Shown in pieces: positions 1 through 8,281 of a stretch of 17,626 bases of DNA. Within the stretch, counting starts at the first letter, position 1; the number at the start of each line of letters is the position of its first letter. Made by a program: the position numbers and the translations under genes. The stretch comes from Candidatus Poribacteria bacterium (lineage in GTDB: Bacteria > Poribacteria > DTPJ01 > WJIO01): positions 1 to 17,626 of the forward strand of contig WJIO01000040.1 of NCBI GenBank assembly GCA_014730235.1, in the 5' to 3' direction. Under the pieces are notes generated by a model, which was given only the letters and a program-made list of their open reading frames with translations, was not told the origin of the DNA and made no database searches.

Positions 1-1
1 C

Positions 2-2805
2 AGTATTGTTAAATATTCGGCTACCGGGAAAGACTCATACGGTAATATTATAGGCATTAACCCGAAATGGGAGATAAAAGGTCAGGATGTGGGTGAAATA
101 AGTTCAAACGGTCTGTTTATCACCAGAAAAGCTGGTGAAGCAAGAATCCGGGCCCAGTCGGGAAGCATAACCAGTGAAACTAAAATAAATGTAAATCCCG
201 GTGATCCCACTTATGTTAAAGTTGAGCCGGAAATTATTACCATATCAGAACAGTCATCAGAGAAAACAGTATTCACTATCAGAATATTTGACGCTTATGG
301 CAACGAGATAAATATTGATCCTGAAGATTTAAATACATCCTGGACAGTAACCGACGGAACAGGGATTATAGGCTTATCAACCGGCATATTCTCCCCGGAA
401 ACAGAGCCGCAGCTTCAGAAAAACGGATACGTTGTGGCAAGCGTTTCGCCGGATACAGAAACAATTCAGGAAAGAACAATAAGGGGAAGAGGTATAGTAA
501 TATATAAGTCAAAATCCACTCCACTGGAAAGCATAACCCTTTCGCCCAATCCTGCTGAAGTAATAAAAGGAGCAAAACAGCGGTTTACAGCCGCAGGACG
601 GGATTCTTATGGCACAGAATTAGATATAGCACCTGAATGGACAGTCATAAGCACTGATGGAAAAATTCAGATTAAAAACGCCATATCTCAGGACGGAACT
701 TTTTCCGCAACTCCTGAAATGGAAATTGGCTCTACATGGCGTGTTGTAGCTTCAGCGACTAACAGCCGGGAAGAGGTTATTACAGGCGAAGGAATAGTAA
801 ACATCACAGCCGGATCGCTGCAATCAATAGCAGTTACATGTGTTGATAATAAATGCGATAATCCTGTAAAATCAGGCAGCATAATTAATCTCAGCGTCAG
901 GGGATATGATCAATATGGCAACCTGCTTGATATTGAACCGGAATGGAAGTTAAGCCGGGATATAGGCAGTCTTGATAAATCTGTATTTACAGCAGGCAGA
1001 GCAGGATCAGGTGATATAATAGCCCAGGCCGGAGGTAAGGAAGGAAAAATACACATAGAGGTAACTCCCGGAGACTTGTCAGAAATAACCATTTCCTCAA
1101 CCCCAAAACCACTGGATAACGCAACCGGACAATCCTTTGACAGGCCAATGGTTATTAAATCAGGCGCAGAAGTTCGCTTTTCCGCCCAGGGTTATGACTC
1201 TGAAAGAGATGAAAACGGCATCCCTAAACCGGTCAACCAGATCAACATATCGCCTAAATGGTCTATAAATTCAGACACTGGGGAATTTTTGGGCAGCATT
1301 TCCACCTATGGGCGCTTTGTTGCCCAAAGTACCGGCAGCGGAGTTGTTAAAGCCGTATCTGGTTCAGTTGAAAGATCATTTTACATTCAGGTAATTCCCG
1401 GTGAACTTTCATTCATAAGGGTATCGCCGGCTGTTGCTTCTGCCACTGTAAATAATATACAGTTTTCAGCTGTCGGTTACGACAAAAACGATAATATTAT
1501 ACCAAAGATCAATCTCACATGGTGGGTGAATGGAAACATAGGGAGTATTGATAAAGACGGGATTTTTATGCCTGTTCAGTTACCTCCCGGAAGTCCGGGA
1601 ATATCGGGAACAATAGCGGCATCCTCAGAAGGAATACAGGGCAGCGCCAGTGTAGCGGTATTAGCCGAAATAGGGAAATTATTTAAAATAAAACTTACGG
1701 TTGAGCCATCAACCATACCGGCTGGCGGTCAGGCCGTATGCACAATAGCCGGAAACGATGAATCAGGAAACCTTATTAGCCAGATAACAGGGGCTTCCAT
1801 GCAAGTGCCATCGAACTTGGGAACGGCATCCAAGATTAGCGATAATGAATGGTTACTGCAATGTATCAGAAATTTATCGGATAATCCGGAAGAAAACACA
1901 GGATTAATAACAGCTTCTGTGGATGCAGAAGGAGAAACCCTGACTGACAGCATATCTATAAATATTGTACCAGGGAAGATCAGCAGGATTTCCATAGAAC
2001 CCCAGGAAATAAGCATTTCAGCAGGAACAGAATCAGTTTTCAAAGCCTTTGGCTTTGATATGTGGGGTAATCAACGCCCTCTGGGATCGCTGGAATGGAC
2101 ATTAACCCCGATTTCAGGTGATATTATGGATATAAACTCTCAGGAGGTAAAAATCAAGCCATATACCTCAGGTCAGGGACAATTGACGGCAAGATACCAG
2201 CTTTATGAGGGTATATCAGAACTGACAGTAACAGCGGCAGAACCCAGCAAATTGAATATAAATCCTGAAAAAGTTATCCTGGAAGCCGGTTCTTCCCAGA
2301 AATTCACATCTACAGGAACTGATTTATACGGAAACCGAATAGATGACATTTCTGTATCATGGCAAATCCAGGGCCAGCAAAAGGTAGGAGATATTACAAC
2401 AGACGGTATTTTCTCAGGTAAAAAAGCGGGAACAGCAAGGCTGAAAGCCGTCTATACGTACACAGGTGTTGAATCACCGGAAGCCAGTATAACGGTTGTT
2501 CCGGGAAGTCTGGCATCCATCCAGATAATGACCTATGGGGATGGAAATATTATAAAAGCGCCTTATGTATTTACTTCGGGAAGCTATTATGAAATGACGA
2601 TTTCAGGTCAAGATGCCTGGGGAAACAACATAGAAGATCCGGGGAAACCTTCGTGGGAAATAATGGGGGATATAGGAAATATAAACACATCACCCCAGAA
2701 CCCGGAAATATTTGATCTGCTAACCCTATTTCCGGTTCAGGGCAAAATATCCGCCAGTTCAGGGGATATATCATCAACTATAGAAGTTCAGGTCATACCC
2801 CATAT
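2..2805 (+). repeat. Ten divergent Ig-like (Big-type) repeats in protein
   Basis: Ten tandem protein-level repeats, the first cut by the window edge. Approximate unit boundaries fall at 205, 520, 810, 1075, 1400, 1670, 1977, 2245 and 2502. The units are recognisable only as protein (G.D.YGN core, W in the next strand, G.F turn). At the DNA level they are clearly diverged, unlike the repeats at 10245-13030, so this array looks old or diversified. The unit beginning near 1670 lacks the clear YGN/W pair and is the most degenerate. Confidence 0.75.
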
Positions 2806-3538
2806 CCATCAGGTTAACAGAGATAAAGGCGCTGATCTGACTGGCCCCCTTAACTCAAAGCTCTATATCCCTTCGGGTGCTTCTGATAAAGATACGGAAA
2901 TATCAATGTCCATCTCCGTATCACCAGCAAGTGGCTCAACAGAATCCCGCCAAATAGGTTATGTATACAGATTTGATCCATTGGGAACTATTTTTTCCAA
3001 ACCTGCCATTATAACTATACCATATTCTCTAAGTGATACAGAATCTAATGAAGATGAAATCAGCATATATTCCTGGGACATTTTCAACGAAAAATGGATC
3101 AGGGTTGGGGGCAATGTGGATAAACATCAGAAAACTGTGGCAGCATCCGTCAATTATCTGTCGTATTTTGCCATAATGAAAGACGATCAGATAACCCAGG
3201 ATATGGATCAGGAAGATGACCTGGAAATAGTTGACGCTATATTATCGCCAAATGCCTTCTTTGCCCCGGAGACAAACCGGCTTTCCATCATGTATAATAT
3301 AGTCAGCAAATCAGGAAAATCAATTGATGTCACCATAAAAATATACGATATACGGGGGAATCGGGTTAAGGAATTGCTGAATAAATCACCAAAGTATAAT
3401 GGATGGAATACAGACCAATGGAACGGCGAAGATGATTCGGGTGAAATTGTCAAGAACGGTCGGTATTTTGTTTTAATAGAAGCTGAATCCGGCGATAAAA
3501 AAGCCGGTAAGGTTAAACATCTGGCGGTCTTTAAGTAA
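2..3538 (+). CDS. Giant secreted Ig-repeat protein with C-terminal FlgD-type Ig domain (5' partial)
   Basis: The reading frame is open from base 2, and the residues before the GTG at 89 already fit the repeat pattern (SATGKDSYGN, then INPKW), so the gene starts outside the window. About ten Big-like units follow, each roughly 85-110 residues. They carry a recurring F.A.G.D.YGN core, an aromatic P.W, G.I...G.F, and a closing V.PG at about 200, 810, 1070, 1400, 1975 and 2500. From about 2800 to 3180 a ZU5-like region has IPSGA and FDPLGTIFSKPA. From about 3222 to the end lies a FlgD-type Ig domain (KIYDIRGN, WNGEDDSGEIVKNGRYFV). Such architecture is usual for surface adhesins or stalk-like proteins, and FlgD-like C-terminal domains are common in proteins crossing or anchored to the outer membrane. 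No enzyme motif is visible. The stop overlaps the next start (TAATG), so it is co-translated with a PorV-like barrel. Ligand and exact role are unknown. Confidence 0.9.
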   Translation, partial: SIVKYSATGKDSYGNIIGINPKWEIKGQDVGEISSNGLFITRKAGEARIRAQSGSITSETKINVNPGDPTYVKVEPEIITISEQSSEKTVFTIRIFDAYGNEINIDPEDLNTSWTVTDGTGIIGLSTGIFSPETEPQLQKNGYVVASVSPDTETIQERTIRGRGIVIYKSKSTPLESITLSPNPAEVIKGAKQRFTAAGRDSYGTELDIAPEWTVISTDGKIQIKNAISQDGTFSATPEMEIGSTWRVVASATNSREEVITGEGIVNITAGSLQSIAVTCVDNKCDNPVKSGSIINLSVRGYDQYGNLLDIEPEWKLSRDIGSLDKSVFTAGRAGSGDIIAQAGGKEGKIHIEVTPGDLSEITISSTPKPLDNATGQSFDRPMVIKSGAEVRFSAQGYDSERDENGIPKPVNQINISPKWSINSDTGEFLGSISTYGRFVAQSTGSGVVKAVSGSVERSFYIQVIPGELSFIRVSPAVASATVNNIQFSAVGYDKNDNIIPKINLTWWVNGNIGSIDKDGIFMPVQLPPGSPGISGTIAASSEGIQGSASVAVLAEIGKLFKIKLTVEPSTIPAGGQAVCTIAGNDESGNLISQITGASMQVPSNLGTASKISDNEWLLQCIRNLSDNPEENTGLITASVDAEGETLTDSISINIVPGKISRISIEPQEISISAGTESVFKAFGFDMWGNQRPLGSLEWTLTPISGDIMDINSQEVKIKPYTSGQGQLTARYQLYEGISELTVTAAEPSKLNINPEKVILEAGSSQKFTSTGTDLYGNRIDDISVSWQIQGQQKVGDITTDGIFSGKKAGTARLKAVYTYTGVESPEASITVVPGSLASIQIMTYGDGNIIKAPYVFTSGSYYEMTISGQDAWGNNIEDPGKPSWEIMGDIGNINTSPQNPEIFDLLTLFPVQGKISASSGDISSTIEVQVIPHIHQVNRDKGADLTGPLNSKLYIPSGASDKDTEISMSISVSPASGSTESRQIGYVYRFDPLGTIFSKPAIITIPYSLSDTESNEDEISIYSWDIFNEKWIRVGGNVDKHQKTVAASVNYLSYFAIMKDDQITQDMDQEDDLEIVDAILSPNAFFAPETNRLSIMYNIVSKSGKSIDVTIKIYDIRGNRVKELLNKSPKYNGWNTDQWNGEDDSGEIVKNGRYFVLIEAESGDKKAGKVKHLAVFK

Positions 3539-4422
3539 TGAAAAACCTGATGGTTAGAAACATAATATTATTCCTGATAATATCTATAATACCTGCGACA
3601 GCAAAGGCAGCCTTTACTGATGTGGAACTGGGGGCACGACCTTTAAGCATGGGAGCATCATTTGTGGCCGTAGCTGATGATAACAACGCCATATTCTGGA
3701 ATCCCGCAGGCCTGGAATCAGCTAGAAAAAAGGAGTTTACCGCGTCTTACATGGAATTATATGACATGGTAAGTTACAGCGCGTTAAGCTATATCCGAAA
3801 ATTCAGGGAAATTCCTGTGGGATTAGGATTGGTTAGTTCCAGCGATGTAGAGGGCGTTTACAGGGAAATAGGTTTGTATTTCTCCCTGGCCAGAAATATC
3901 AGGGATAAGCTGGATATTGGCACGAGTCTTAAATACCTATCATCAACGGCATATACGGCAAATATGAAGCTGGGAAACAGTCGGGGGTTATCCCTGGATG
4001 CAGGAATACAATACCATAACTGGCGAAACATATTGTCCTTCGGGCTTAATTTTCACAACATCCTGGGCCAGGTATCATACAACAGAAAATCAGTAAAGGA
4101 AATACCCGGAGAAAGTTACTGGCAGAGACCCGATTTTTCCTACAGGATCGGCCTGGCCGTTAATCCATTTAAAATGCCATCATACGCAAAATATACATTA
4201 GTTTCAGCCGAGATATGCGACGGTGATTTTCACCTGGGATTGGAGCGAAGTTTCTGGAATATATTGTCCTTAAGGGCAGGCCTGAGAACAGGTAATGCTC
4301 TTAACTGCGCTTTAACCGCAGGTTTTGGTTTACGCATGAACGCCCTCAGATTTGATTATGCCTATGTGGGCAGTAAATATGGAACGGAGACATCTCAATT
4401 TTCTGTTTCGATACGATTGTAA
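3538..4422 (+). CDS. PorV/UPF0164-like outer-membrane beta-barrel protein
   Basis: A 294-residue protein with a signal peptide: basic start, hydrophobic residues about 8-19, likely cleavage after AKA at 24. The mature N-terminus carries the signature of the PorV/PorQ/UPF0164 group, LGARPLSMGASFVAVADD followed by FWNPAGLE (about 31-60), as also seen in FadL relatives. The rest is alternating beta-barrel sequence ending in SVSIRL. In Bacteroidetes, PorV delivers type IX secretion cargo at the cell surface; whether this relative does so is inference. Its ATG overlaps the stop of the giant Ig protein by one base and the next barrel gene begins 12 bases downstream. That supports a joint role in export or surface attachment of the upstream protein. 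A generic hydrophobic-compound porin is the alternative. Confidence 0.8.
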   Translation: MKNLMVRNIILFLIISIIPATAKAAFTDVELGARPLSMGASFVAVADDNNAIFWNPAGLESARKKEFTASYMELYDMVSYSALSYIRKFREIPVGLGLVSSSDVEGVYREIGLYFSLARNIRDKLDIGTSLKYLSSTAYTANMKLGNSRGLSLDAGIQYHNWRNILSFGLNFHNILGQVSYNRKSVKEIPGESYWQRPDFSYRIGLAVNPFKMPSYAKYTLVSAEICDGDFHLGLERSFWNILSLRAGLRTGNALNCALTAGFGLRMNALRFDYAYVGSKYGTETSQFSVSIRL

Positions 4423-4434
4423 GCAGGTTTCAAA

Positions 4435-5670
4435 ATGATTCAGAAGTTTTTAAAGACACTAAAAATCTCCCTTAATCTCCCTTTAGAAAATGGAGAAACC
4501 TTTTATTTCCCCTTATTGAAAGTAAGGTTTAAGTTATACATTTTACTTGTATTATTCATTGTTTCACATCTGGCGATTCCAGCCCGGGCCAATGAATCGC
4601 TGCGGATAGCCGGAATGGGTGGGGCTTTCTCAGCAGTACAATATCCCGGGGCGTCTATTTTTGGGAATCCTGCGGGATTAACCAACTCTAGAAACAATAA
4701 CCTTTCAATGGGATTATCCACATATAATCTGGAATATAACAGCCTTCCTGTTTTAGAGGGAGAACAATCAAAGGCAAACTTATCCTTTGGTTTAAGGCCT
4801 TCATTATATTTTTCCAGAAATATAGGCAAAATCGGAATCAGTGTGGGATATATTTATGACATGAATAACCGAAACACCACCCTTACAGTCAAAGAAACCC
4901 TTGCCGAATATATCGTTGACGAGAGAAAATTTGCCTCAGAGACCGATGCAGTTCTTGAATATCATCTGGCCACCGAAAGTTCCCCGGTTATATCTGTAGG
5001 CTATCCAATTAACCCGGTTCTGTCTTTCGGAATAAGCCTGAGATACACCAGCCAGGTAATCAAAGAAGGTGTAATTAATAATCCCATGACTTTAACGGCA
5101 ATACACGGAGAGGATGTCAACCGCAACGACGCAACCAAACTTCTACCGGCTATTATTGACAACCTGGATGCGGGTGCAGCCATTGACGAATTCAGATCCG
5201 GTGAAAACAGTCAGGAGGAAGTCATAAAAGACCTGGGGGAAAAGGGATTTGATGTTGACCTGGGTATACAAACAAGACTCCCTCTTCCGGGAGATATAAT
5301 GGTGGGATTTACCATAAACAGGATTTTCCAGAAACAACTGGCTGACTCCAGAAACTCAAATATCAGACTGGGCATAGCAATATCACCTAAAAAATGGCTT
5401 TCCACAGCTTTTGATTACGGAAAGTATATGTATAAGGATGGAACCAGCATAAACCTGGGATGGGAGGTAAATCATAATTGGGAAAAGTGGTTTAAAGGCG
5501 GATTGATTTTCCGAAACGGAATATCCAGGGAATTTTCCCGAAATAAAATATCCGTAGGTATCGGTATTATTCTGGGAAGATCATACTGGGATTATGCCCT
5601 GGTGAAGGAATTAAACGGAGAATCAATCCTGAAGGCAAGCCACATGATCTCATCTACCACAAGGTTTTAG
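4435..5670 (+). CDS. Second FadL/PorV-like outer-membrane barrel protein
   Basis: A 411-residue protein. The mature part begins NESLRIAGMGGAFSA and then FGNPAGLTN (about 53-80), the same family signature as the preceding gene (GMGGAF, NPAGL). Alternating beta strands follow and the last residue is phenylalanine, typical of outer-membrane barrels. A hydrophilic, acidic stretch around residues 220-275 probably forms a long loop or periplasmic/extracellular insert. The signal peptide core is at residues 33-49 with ARA at 50-52, so about 27 residues lie before a normal signal peptide. That extra segment is encoded partly by a short tandem repeat (4464-4483). An in-frame TTG at 4516 would give a conventional signal peptide but has no visible ribosome site. 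The two barrels are paralogues in one operon; substrate or cargo is unknown. Confidence 0.75.
   Translation: MIQKFLKTLKISLNLPLENGETFYFPLLKVRFKLYILLVLFIVSHLAIPARANESLRIAGMGGAFSAVQYPGASIFGNPAGLTNSRNNNLSMGLSTYNLEYNSLPVLEGEQSKANLSFGLRPSLYFSRNIGKIGISVGYIYDMNNRNTTLTVKETLAEYIVDERKFASETDAVLEYHLATESSPVISVGYPINPVLSFGISLRYTSQVIKEGVINNPMTLTAIHGEDVNRNDATKLLPAIIDNLDAGAAIDEFRSGENSQEEVIKDLGEKGFDVDLGIQTRLPLPGDIMVGFTINRIFQKQLADSRNSNIRLGIAISPKKWLSTAFDYGKYMYKDGTSINLGWEVNHNWEKWFKGGLIFRNGISREFSRNKISVGIGIILGRSYWDYALVKELNGESILKASHMISSTTRF
4464..4483. repeat. Perfect 10-bp tandem duplication inside barrel gene 5' end
   Basis: AATCTCCCTT occurs twice back to back at 4464-4473 and 4474-4483. TCTCC at 4476-4480 can also pair with GGAGA at 4492-4496. 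The element encodes part of the unusual N-terminal extension (KISLNLPLENGE) before the signal peptide. It looks like a short dispersed intergenic-type repeat that landed in frame; dispersal elsewhere in the genome cannot be seen from this window. Confidence 0.6.
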
Positions 5671-5673
5671 CAA

Positions 5674-6582
5674 ATGTATATCTACATTACCCCAAGATCA
5701 GAGCAGGAAAAACATATAACAGAAGCCGAATGTATGGCCATAATCGGCGAAAAACCAGACGAAAACGGCCTTGTAATTTCTGATTTTGAAGCTGATATAT
5801 CAGGTGCAGCTTATATAAAAACGGCCATGAGAATTATTTTTCATGCCGCAAGCCTTGATGAATTATATAAAAAGCTGGAAGATTCTGATTTAAGCTCAGA
5901 TGGTTTCAGAGTAAGCGTTTTAAAAATCCCCCGAAGCCTCAAATATAGCTCAAGGGATATAATGCACAACACAGGTGCAAGAATAGCCGGTAAACCACAC
6001 CTCAATAACCCTAAAACAGTTTTTCTGGTGTTGATTACAAAAGAAGACATAAGGCTGGGTGAAGTAACATCCAAAGCCATTGGTGACTGGAACCAACATT
6101 CTCAAAAAGCTCACCTTTATTCCAGCGCCCTGCCAACGCGCCTGGCCAGGGGAATGATTAACCTTGTGGCAAAATCGGGAGACAGGATAATTGACCCATG
6201 CTGTGGATCAGGAACAATACTGGTTGAAGCCCTGAGCGCAGGTATGAAAGCAGCAGGATGCGACATTAACCCCAAAATGGCTGAAGCATCTATAGAGAAC
6301 CTGCGGCATTTTGGCATGGACTGCATGGTTCTTGTAGCCGATGCCAGAGACATAAAGGGCAGTTTCGACGCAGTTGTAACGGATTTACCTTATGGCCGAA
6401 ACTGTATGCTGGATGATCAATTATACCTGGATATATTGACTAATTTAAAGAACCTGGCCCCAAGAATATCCCTGGTGGTTCACGAAGACATAAGCCAGAT
6501 GCTCGGAAAAATCGGATATAAGGTGAAAAAAGTGATCCCTGTGCCCAAGACATCCCTGGTAAGGTATATACATCTGGCGTAA
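5674..6582 (+). CDS. THUMP-domain Trm11/UPF0020-type RNA methyltransferase
   Basis: A 302-residue protein resembling archaeal/eukaryotic Trm11-type tRNA guanine-N2 methyltransferases. Residues about 40-130 look like a THUMP RNA-binding domain: RVSVLKIPRSLKYSSRDI, then a NPKTVFLVLI strand. A Rossmann-type methyltransferase follows, with SAM motif I DPCCGSGTILVEA (174-186), acidic motif II CDINP (196-200) and motif IV DLPYG (237-241), where leucine replaces the first proline of the usual DPPYG. LPTRLARGMINL (153-164) is the helix that precedes motif I in this family. The likely reaction is SAM-dependent N2-methylation of a guanine in tRNA; the exact site (G10 or another) is inference. It begins three bases after the barrel gene with only a weak ribosome site, so it is probably coupled to the surface operon. 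It ends five bases before a convergent gene. Confidence 0.8.
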   Translation: MYIYITPRSEQEKHITEAECMAIIGEKPDENGLVISDFEADISGAAYIKTAMRIIFHAASLDELYKKLEDSDLSSDGFRVSVLKIPRSLKYSSRDIMHNTGARIAGKPHLNNPKTVFLVLITKEDIRLGEVTSKAIGDWNQHSQKAHLYSSALPTRLARGMINLVAKSGDRIIDPCCGSGTILVEALSAGMKAAGCDINPKMAEASIENLRHFGMDCMVLVADARDIKGSFDAVVTDLPYGRNCMLDDQLYLDILTNLKNLAPRISLVVHEDISQMLGKIGYKVKKVIPVPKTSLVRYIHLA

Positions 6583-6587
6583 CTATT

Positions 6588-7610
6588 TTATGACCATTCA
6601 AAAACCACTTTACCTGTCTTACCTTCATCAAATATTCTGTAAGCCTCAGATGCTTTATCTATGGAAAATCTATGGGTAACGGCCCCCTCGAATGTAATAT
6701 CCTGAGTGCTGATAAAATCCACCATTTCCCATGTCATCCAAAGGGGAATAACAAACGAACCCATCAGCGTCAACTGCGATCCTATTAACTGACCGGGGTT
6801 AATCACATTCTCCGAACTCCCTGCGCCTACAAATACGGCTTTACCCCCGCGACACAAACTTGATACAATATCTGTTCTGCCCTTTGCGCTGCCCGATGCC
6901 TCAAAGGCCAGGGGTGTTCCTTTTCCGCCGGTAAAATCCCGTATGACCTTTACCGGATCATCTTCCTTTGCGTTTACAACAGCATCCGCGCCCAGTTTTT
7001 TCGCCAGTTCTGTCCGTTCCTTGATTATGTCAACACCTATGACTTTCCCGCCCATAGCCTTTGCCAGTATCACCCCACTAAGGCCAACTGGCCCAAGGCC
7101 AAACACGGCCACAGTATCTCCTATACGAACATCCAGCTTTTTCATGGATGAATAAGCCGTTCCACCCGGACACGCAATAAACGCGCCGTCAATAAAGCTC
7201 ATGGAATCGGGCATAAGGACACAGTTCCGCTCATTGGCAATAACGTAATCGGCATGGGAACCATCAATGGCTCCGCCGTAACCCCGCCTTTCTTCACACC
7301 ACATAATATTACCGGCGGCGCATTGGTCGCAGTAACCGCACCCAAGCCAGTGGCCGATAGTAACCCTGTTACCTTCCTTAACTTTCTTTACTCCATTTCC
7401 CACAGCATCTACGATACCACAGGGCTCATGCCCGGGAATCCTTTCACCCCGCTTTTTCGCCTGCTGTTTGTCCATGTGATAAAGATGCAGATCGCTCCCG
7501 CATATACCCGTAGCCATCATCTTAACCCGCACCTCACCCACATCAGGCACAGGATCAGGAAAATCCTTTACACTGCATTCGCTTTCACCTAATATTACCA
7601 CGCCTTTCAT
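6588..7610 (-). CDS. Zinc-dependent, probably NAD-linked alcohol dehydrogenase (MDR family)
   Basis: A 340-residue medium-chain dehydrogenase of normal length. Catalytic zinc ligands are C37 in GICGSD, the H61/E62 pair in GHEPCG, and probably C147. The structural zinc lobe has four cysteines in the classical spacing (C91, C94, C97, C105). The nucleotide-binding fold has GLGPVG (171-176), and aspartate 194 after the second strand favours NAD over NADP. It belongs to the alcohol/sorbitol/threonine dehydrogenase branch; the substrate cannot be told from sequence. GGAGGT at 7616-7621 supports the ATG. It is transcribed alone, from a promoter with a palindromic operator-like site, suggesting substrate-controlled expression. 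It is unrelated in theme to the envelope genes around it. Confidence 0.92.
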   Translation of the reverse strand: MKGVVILGESECSVKDFPDPVPDVGEVRVKMMATGICGSDLHLYHMDKQQAKKRGERIPGHEPCGIVDAVGNGVKKVKEGNRVTIGHWLGCGYCDQCAAGNIMWCEERRGYGGAIDGSHADYVIANERNCVLMPDSMSFIDGAFIACPGGTAYSSMKKLDVRIGDTVAVFGLGPVGLSGVILAKAMGGKVIGVDIIKERTELAKKLGADAVVNAKEDDPVKVIRDFTGGKGTPLAFEASGSAKGRTDIVSSLCRGGKAVFVGAGSSENVINPGQLIGSQLTLMGSFVIPLWMTWEMVDFISTQDITFEGAVTHRFSIDKASEAYRIFDEGKTGKVVFEWS

Positions 7611-7642
7611 GTTTAACCTCCGTTCCTCGAAATTTCAGAATA

Positions 7643-7652
7643 TTGTATACAA
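7643..7652. promoter_or_regulatory. GntR-like palindromic operator over the dehydrogenase start point
   Basis: TTGTATACAA is a perfect 10-base palindrome with the GT..AC core typical of FadR-subfamily GntR repressor sites. It lies where transcription from the 7658-7686 promoter should start, a position that would block polymerase. A related half (ATACAACAAT, 7661-7670) sits in the -10/spacer region. The regulator is not in the window, so the match to GntR is an inference from base pattern only. Confidence 0.5.
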
Positions 7653-7657
7653 AAATC

Positions 7658-7686
7658 AGAATACAACAATATACCACAGGTGTCAA
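7658..7686 (-). promoter_or_regulatory. Sigma70-type promoter of the alcohol dehydrogenase
   Basis: On the minus strand TTGACA (7681-7686, perfect -35) is followed after exactly 17 bases by TATTCT (7658-7663, four of six to the -10 consensus). Transcription should begin near 7651, leaving a leader of about 40 bases before the ATG at 7610. No other site in this intergenic region is as good. Confidence 0.65.
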
Positions 7687-7784
7687 CAAATAATGAAAAA
7701 ACAATCTGTGAAAATCAGTGACTATTATATTTTCCCCTTATAAAAATTCTGAATTTGAGTTAAAATTATAGTGAAAAACATATC

Positions 7785-7790
7785 GGAGGT
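7785..7790 (+). promoter_or_regulatory. Ribosome binding site fixing the start at ATG 7798
   Basis: GGAGGT at 7785-7790 lies seven bases before ATG 7798. It lies inside the longer reading frame that would begin at GTG 7771, so the ATG is the credible start. No comparable site precedes the GTG. Confidence 0.75.
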
Positions 7791-7797
7791 AAAAAGA

Positions 7798-8259
7798 ATG
7801 CACTACGAATGCGAAGGCTGCGGAAGGATACTCAGGGAAGAGCATTGCTTGCAGTATGCCCATTTTGAGTTTACAGATGAAAATAAGTCCACATTGATCT
7901 TTTGTCCACCTCATTTCTTCGGAAGGAAGCGGTACATCTGGTGTCTGGAAAACACCCTGTATGCCATGTGTCAGTCGGTTGATGAAGCAAAATCAGGTGA
8001 AAAAATGCTGATAAGGCTTGAGATGGAGATACACGAACCCTTCGGCGGCAGGCAAATTGTAAAATCAGGCAGGTTTAAGTCTTTATCAGACCTGAAAAAA
8101 GCAATGAAATCAAGGGTTAATAAGGAATATGAAAGAAGCGATCTGAATATAATAAATGGTCAGCGTTTAGCTGAAGGGGATTACTTAACGCCTTCTCTAT
8201 GGCTTAATGAAAAAGCAAACGGAAGGGCCATAAAGAAGATTGAAATTGAAAAGGATTAA
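7798..8259 (+). CDS. Unrecognised 153-residue protein with possible zinc ligands
   Basis: I do not recognise this family. The ATG at 7798 is chosen over GTG 7771 because of GGAGGT just upstream. The N-terminal 60 residues hold six cysteines (5, 8, 17, 36, 49, 58) and histidines 16, 22 and 39. CEGC at 5-8 and CPPH at 36-39 form a C-x2-C...C-x2-H set that could bind one zinc. The rest is mixed helix and strand, with basic residues around 98-113 (KKAMKSRVNKEYER). There is no signal peptide or membrane segment, so it is probably cytoplasmic. It stands alone, divergent from the dehydrogenase and convergent with the methyltransferase 22 bases on. No clear promoter is visible. A nucleic-acid-binding or regulatory role is possible but unsupported. 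Confidence 0.7.
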   Translation: MHYECEGCGRILREEHCLQYAHFEFTDENKSTLIFCPPHFFGRKRYIWCLENTLYAMCQSVDEAKSGEKMLIRLEMEIHEPFGGRQIVKSGRFKSLSDLKKAMKSRVNKEYERSDLNIINGQRLAEGDYLTPSLWLNEKANGRAIKKIEIEKD

Positions 8260-8281
8260 GATTCAAAAGTCTAAATTAAGT

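Noticed and set aside
89-91. GTG as the start of the giant Ig protein
   Set aside because: The frame is open and repeat-like all the way to base 2, there is no ribosome site, and starting here would cut an Ig unit in half.
7739-7744. TATAAA as a -10 element for the small cysteine-rich gene
   Set aside because: No -35-like sequence lies 16-18 bases upstream; the region is AT-rich so the match is weak.
7771-7773. GTG as the start of the small cysteine-rich protein
   Set aside because: GGAGGT lies downstream of it and seven bases before ATG 7798; nothing like a ribosome site precedes the GTG.
8260-8281. Terminator between convergent genes
   Set aside because: No inverted repeat or T-run of useful length in the 22 bases.
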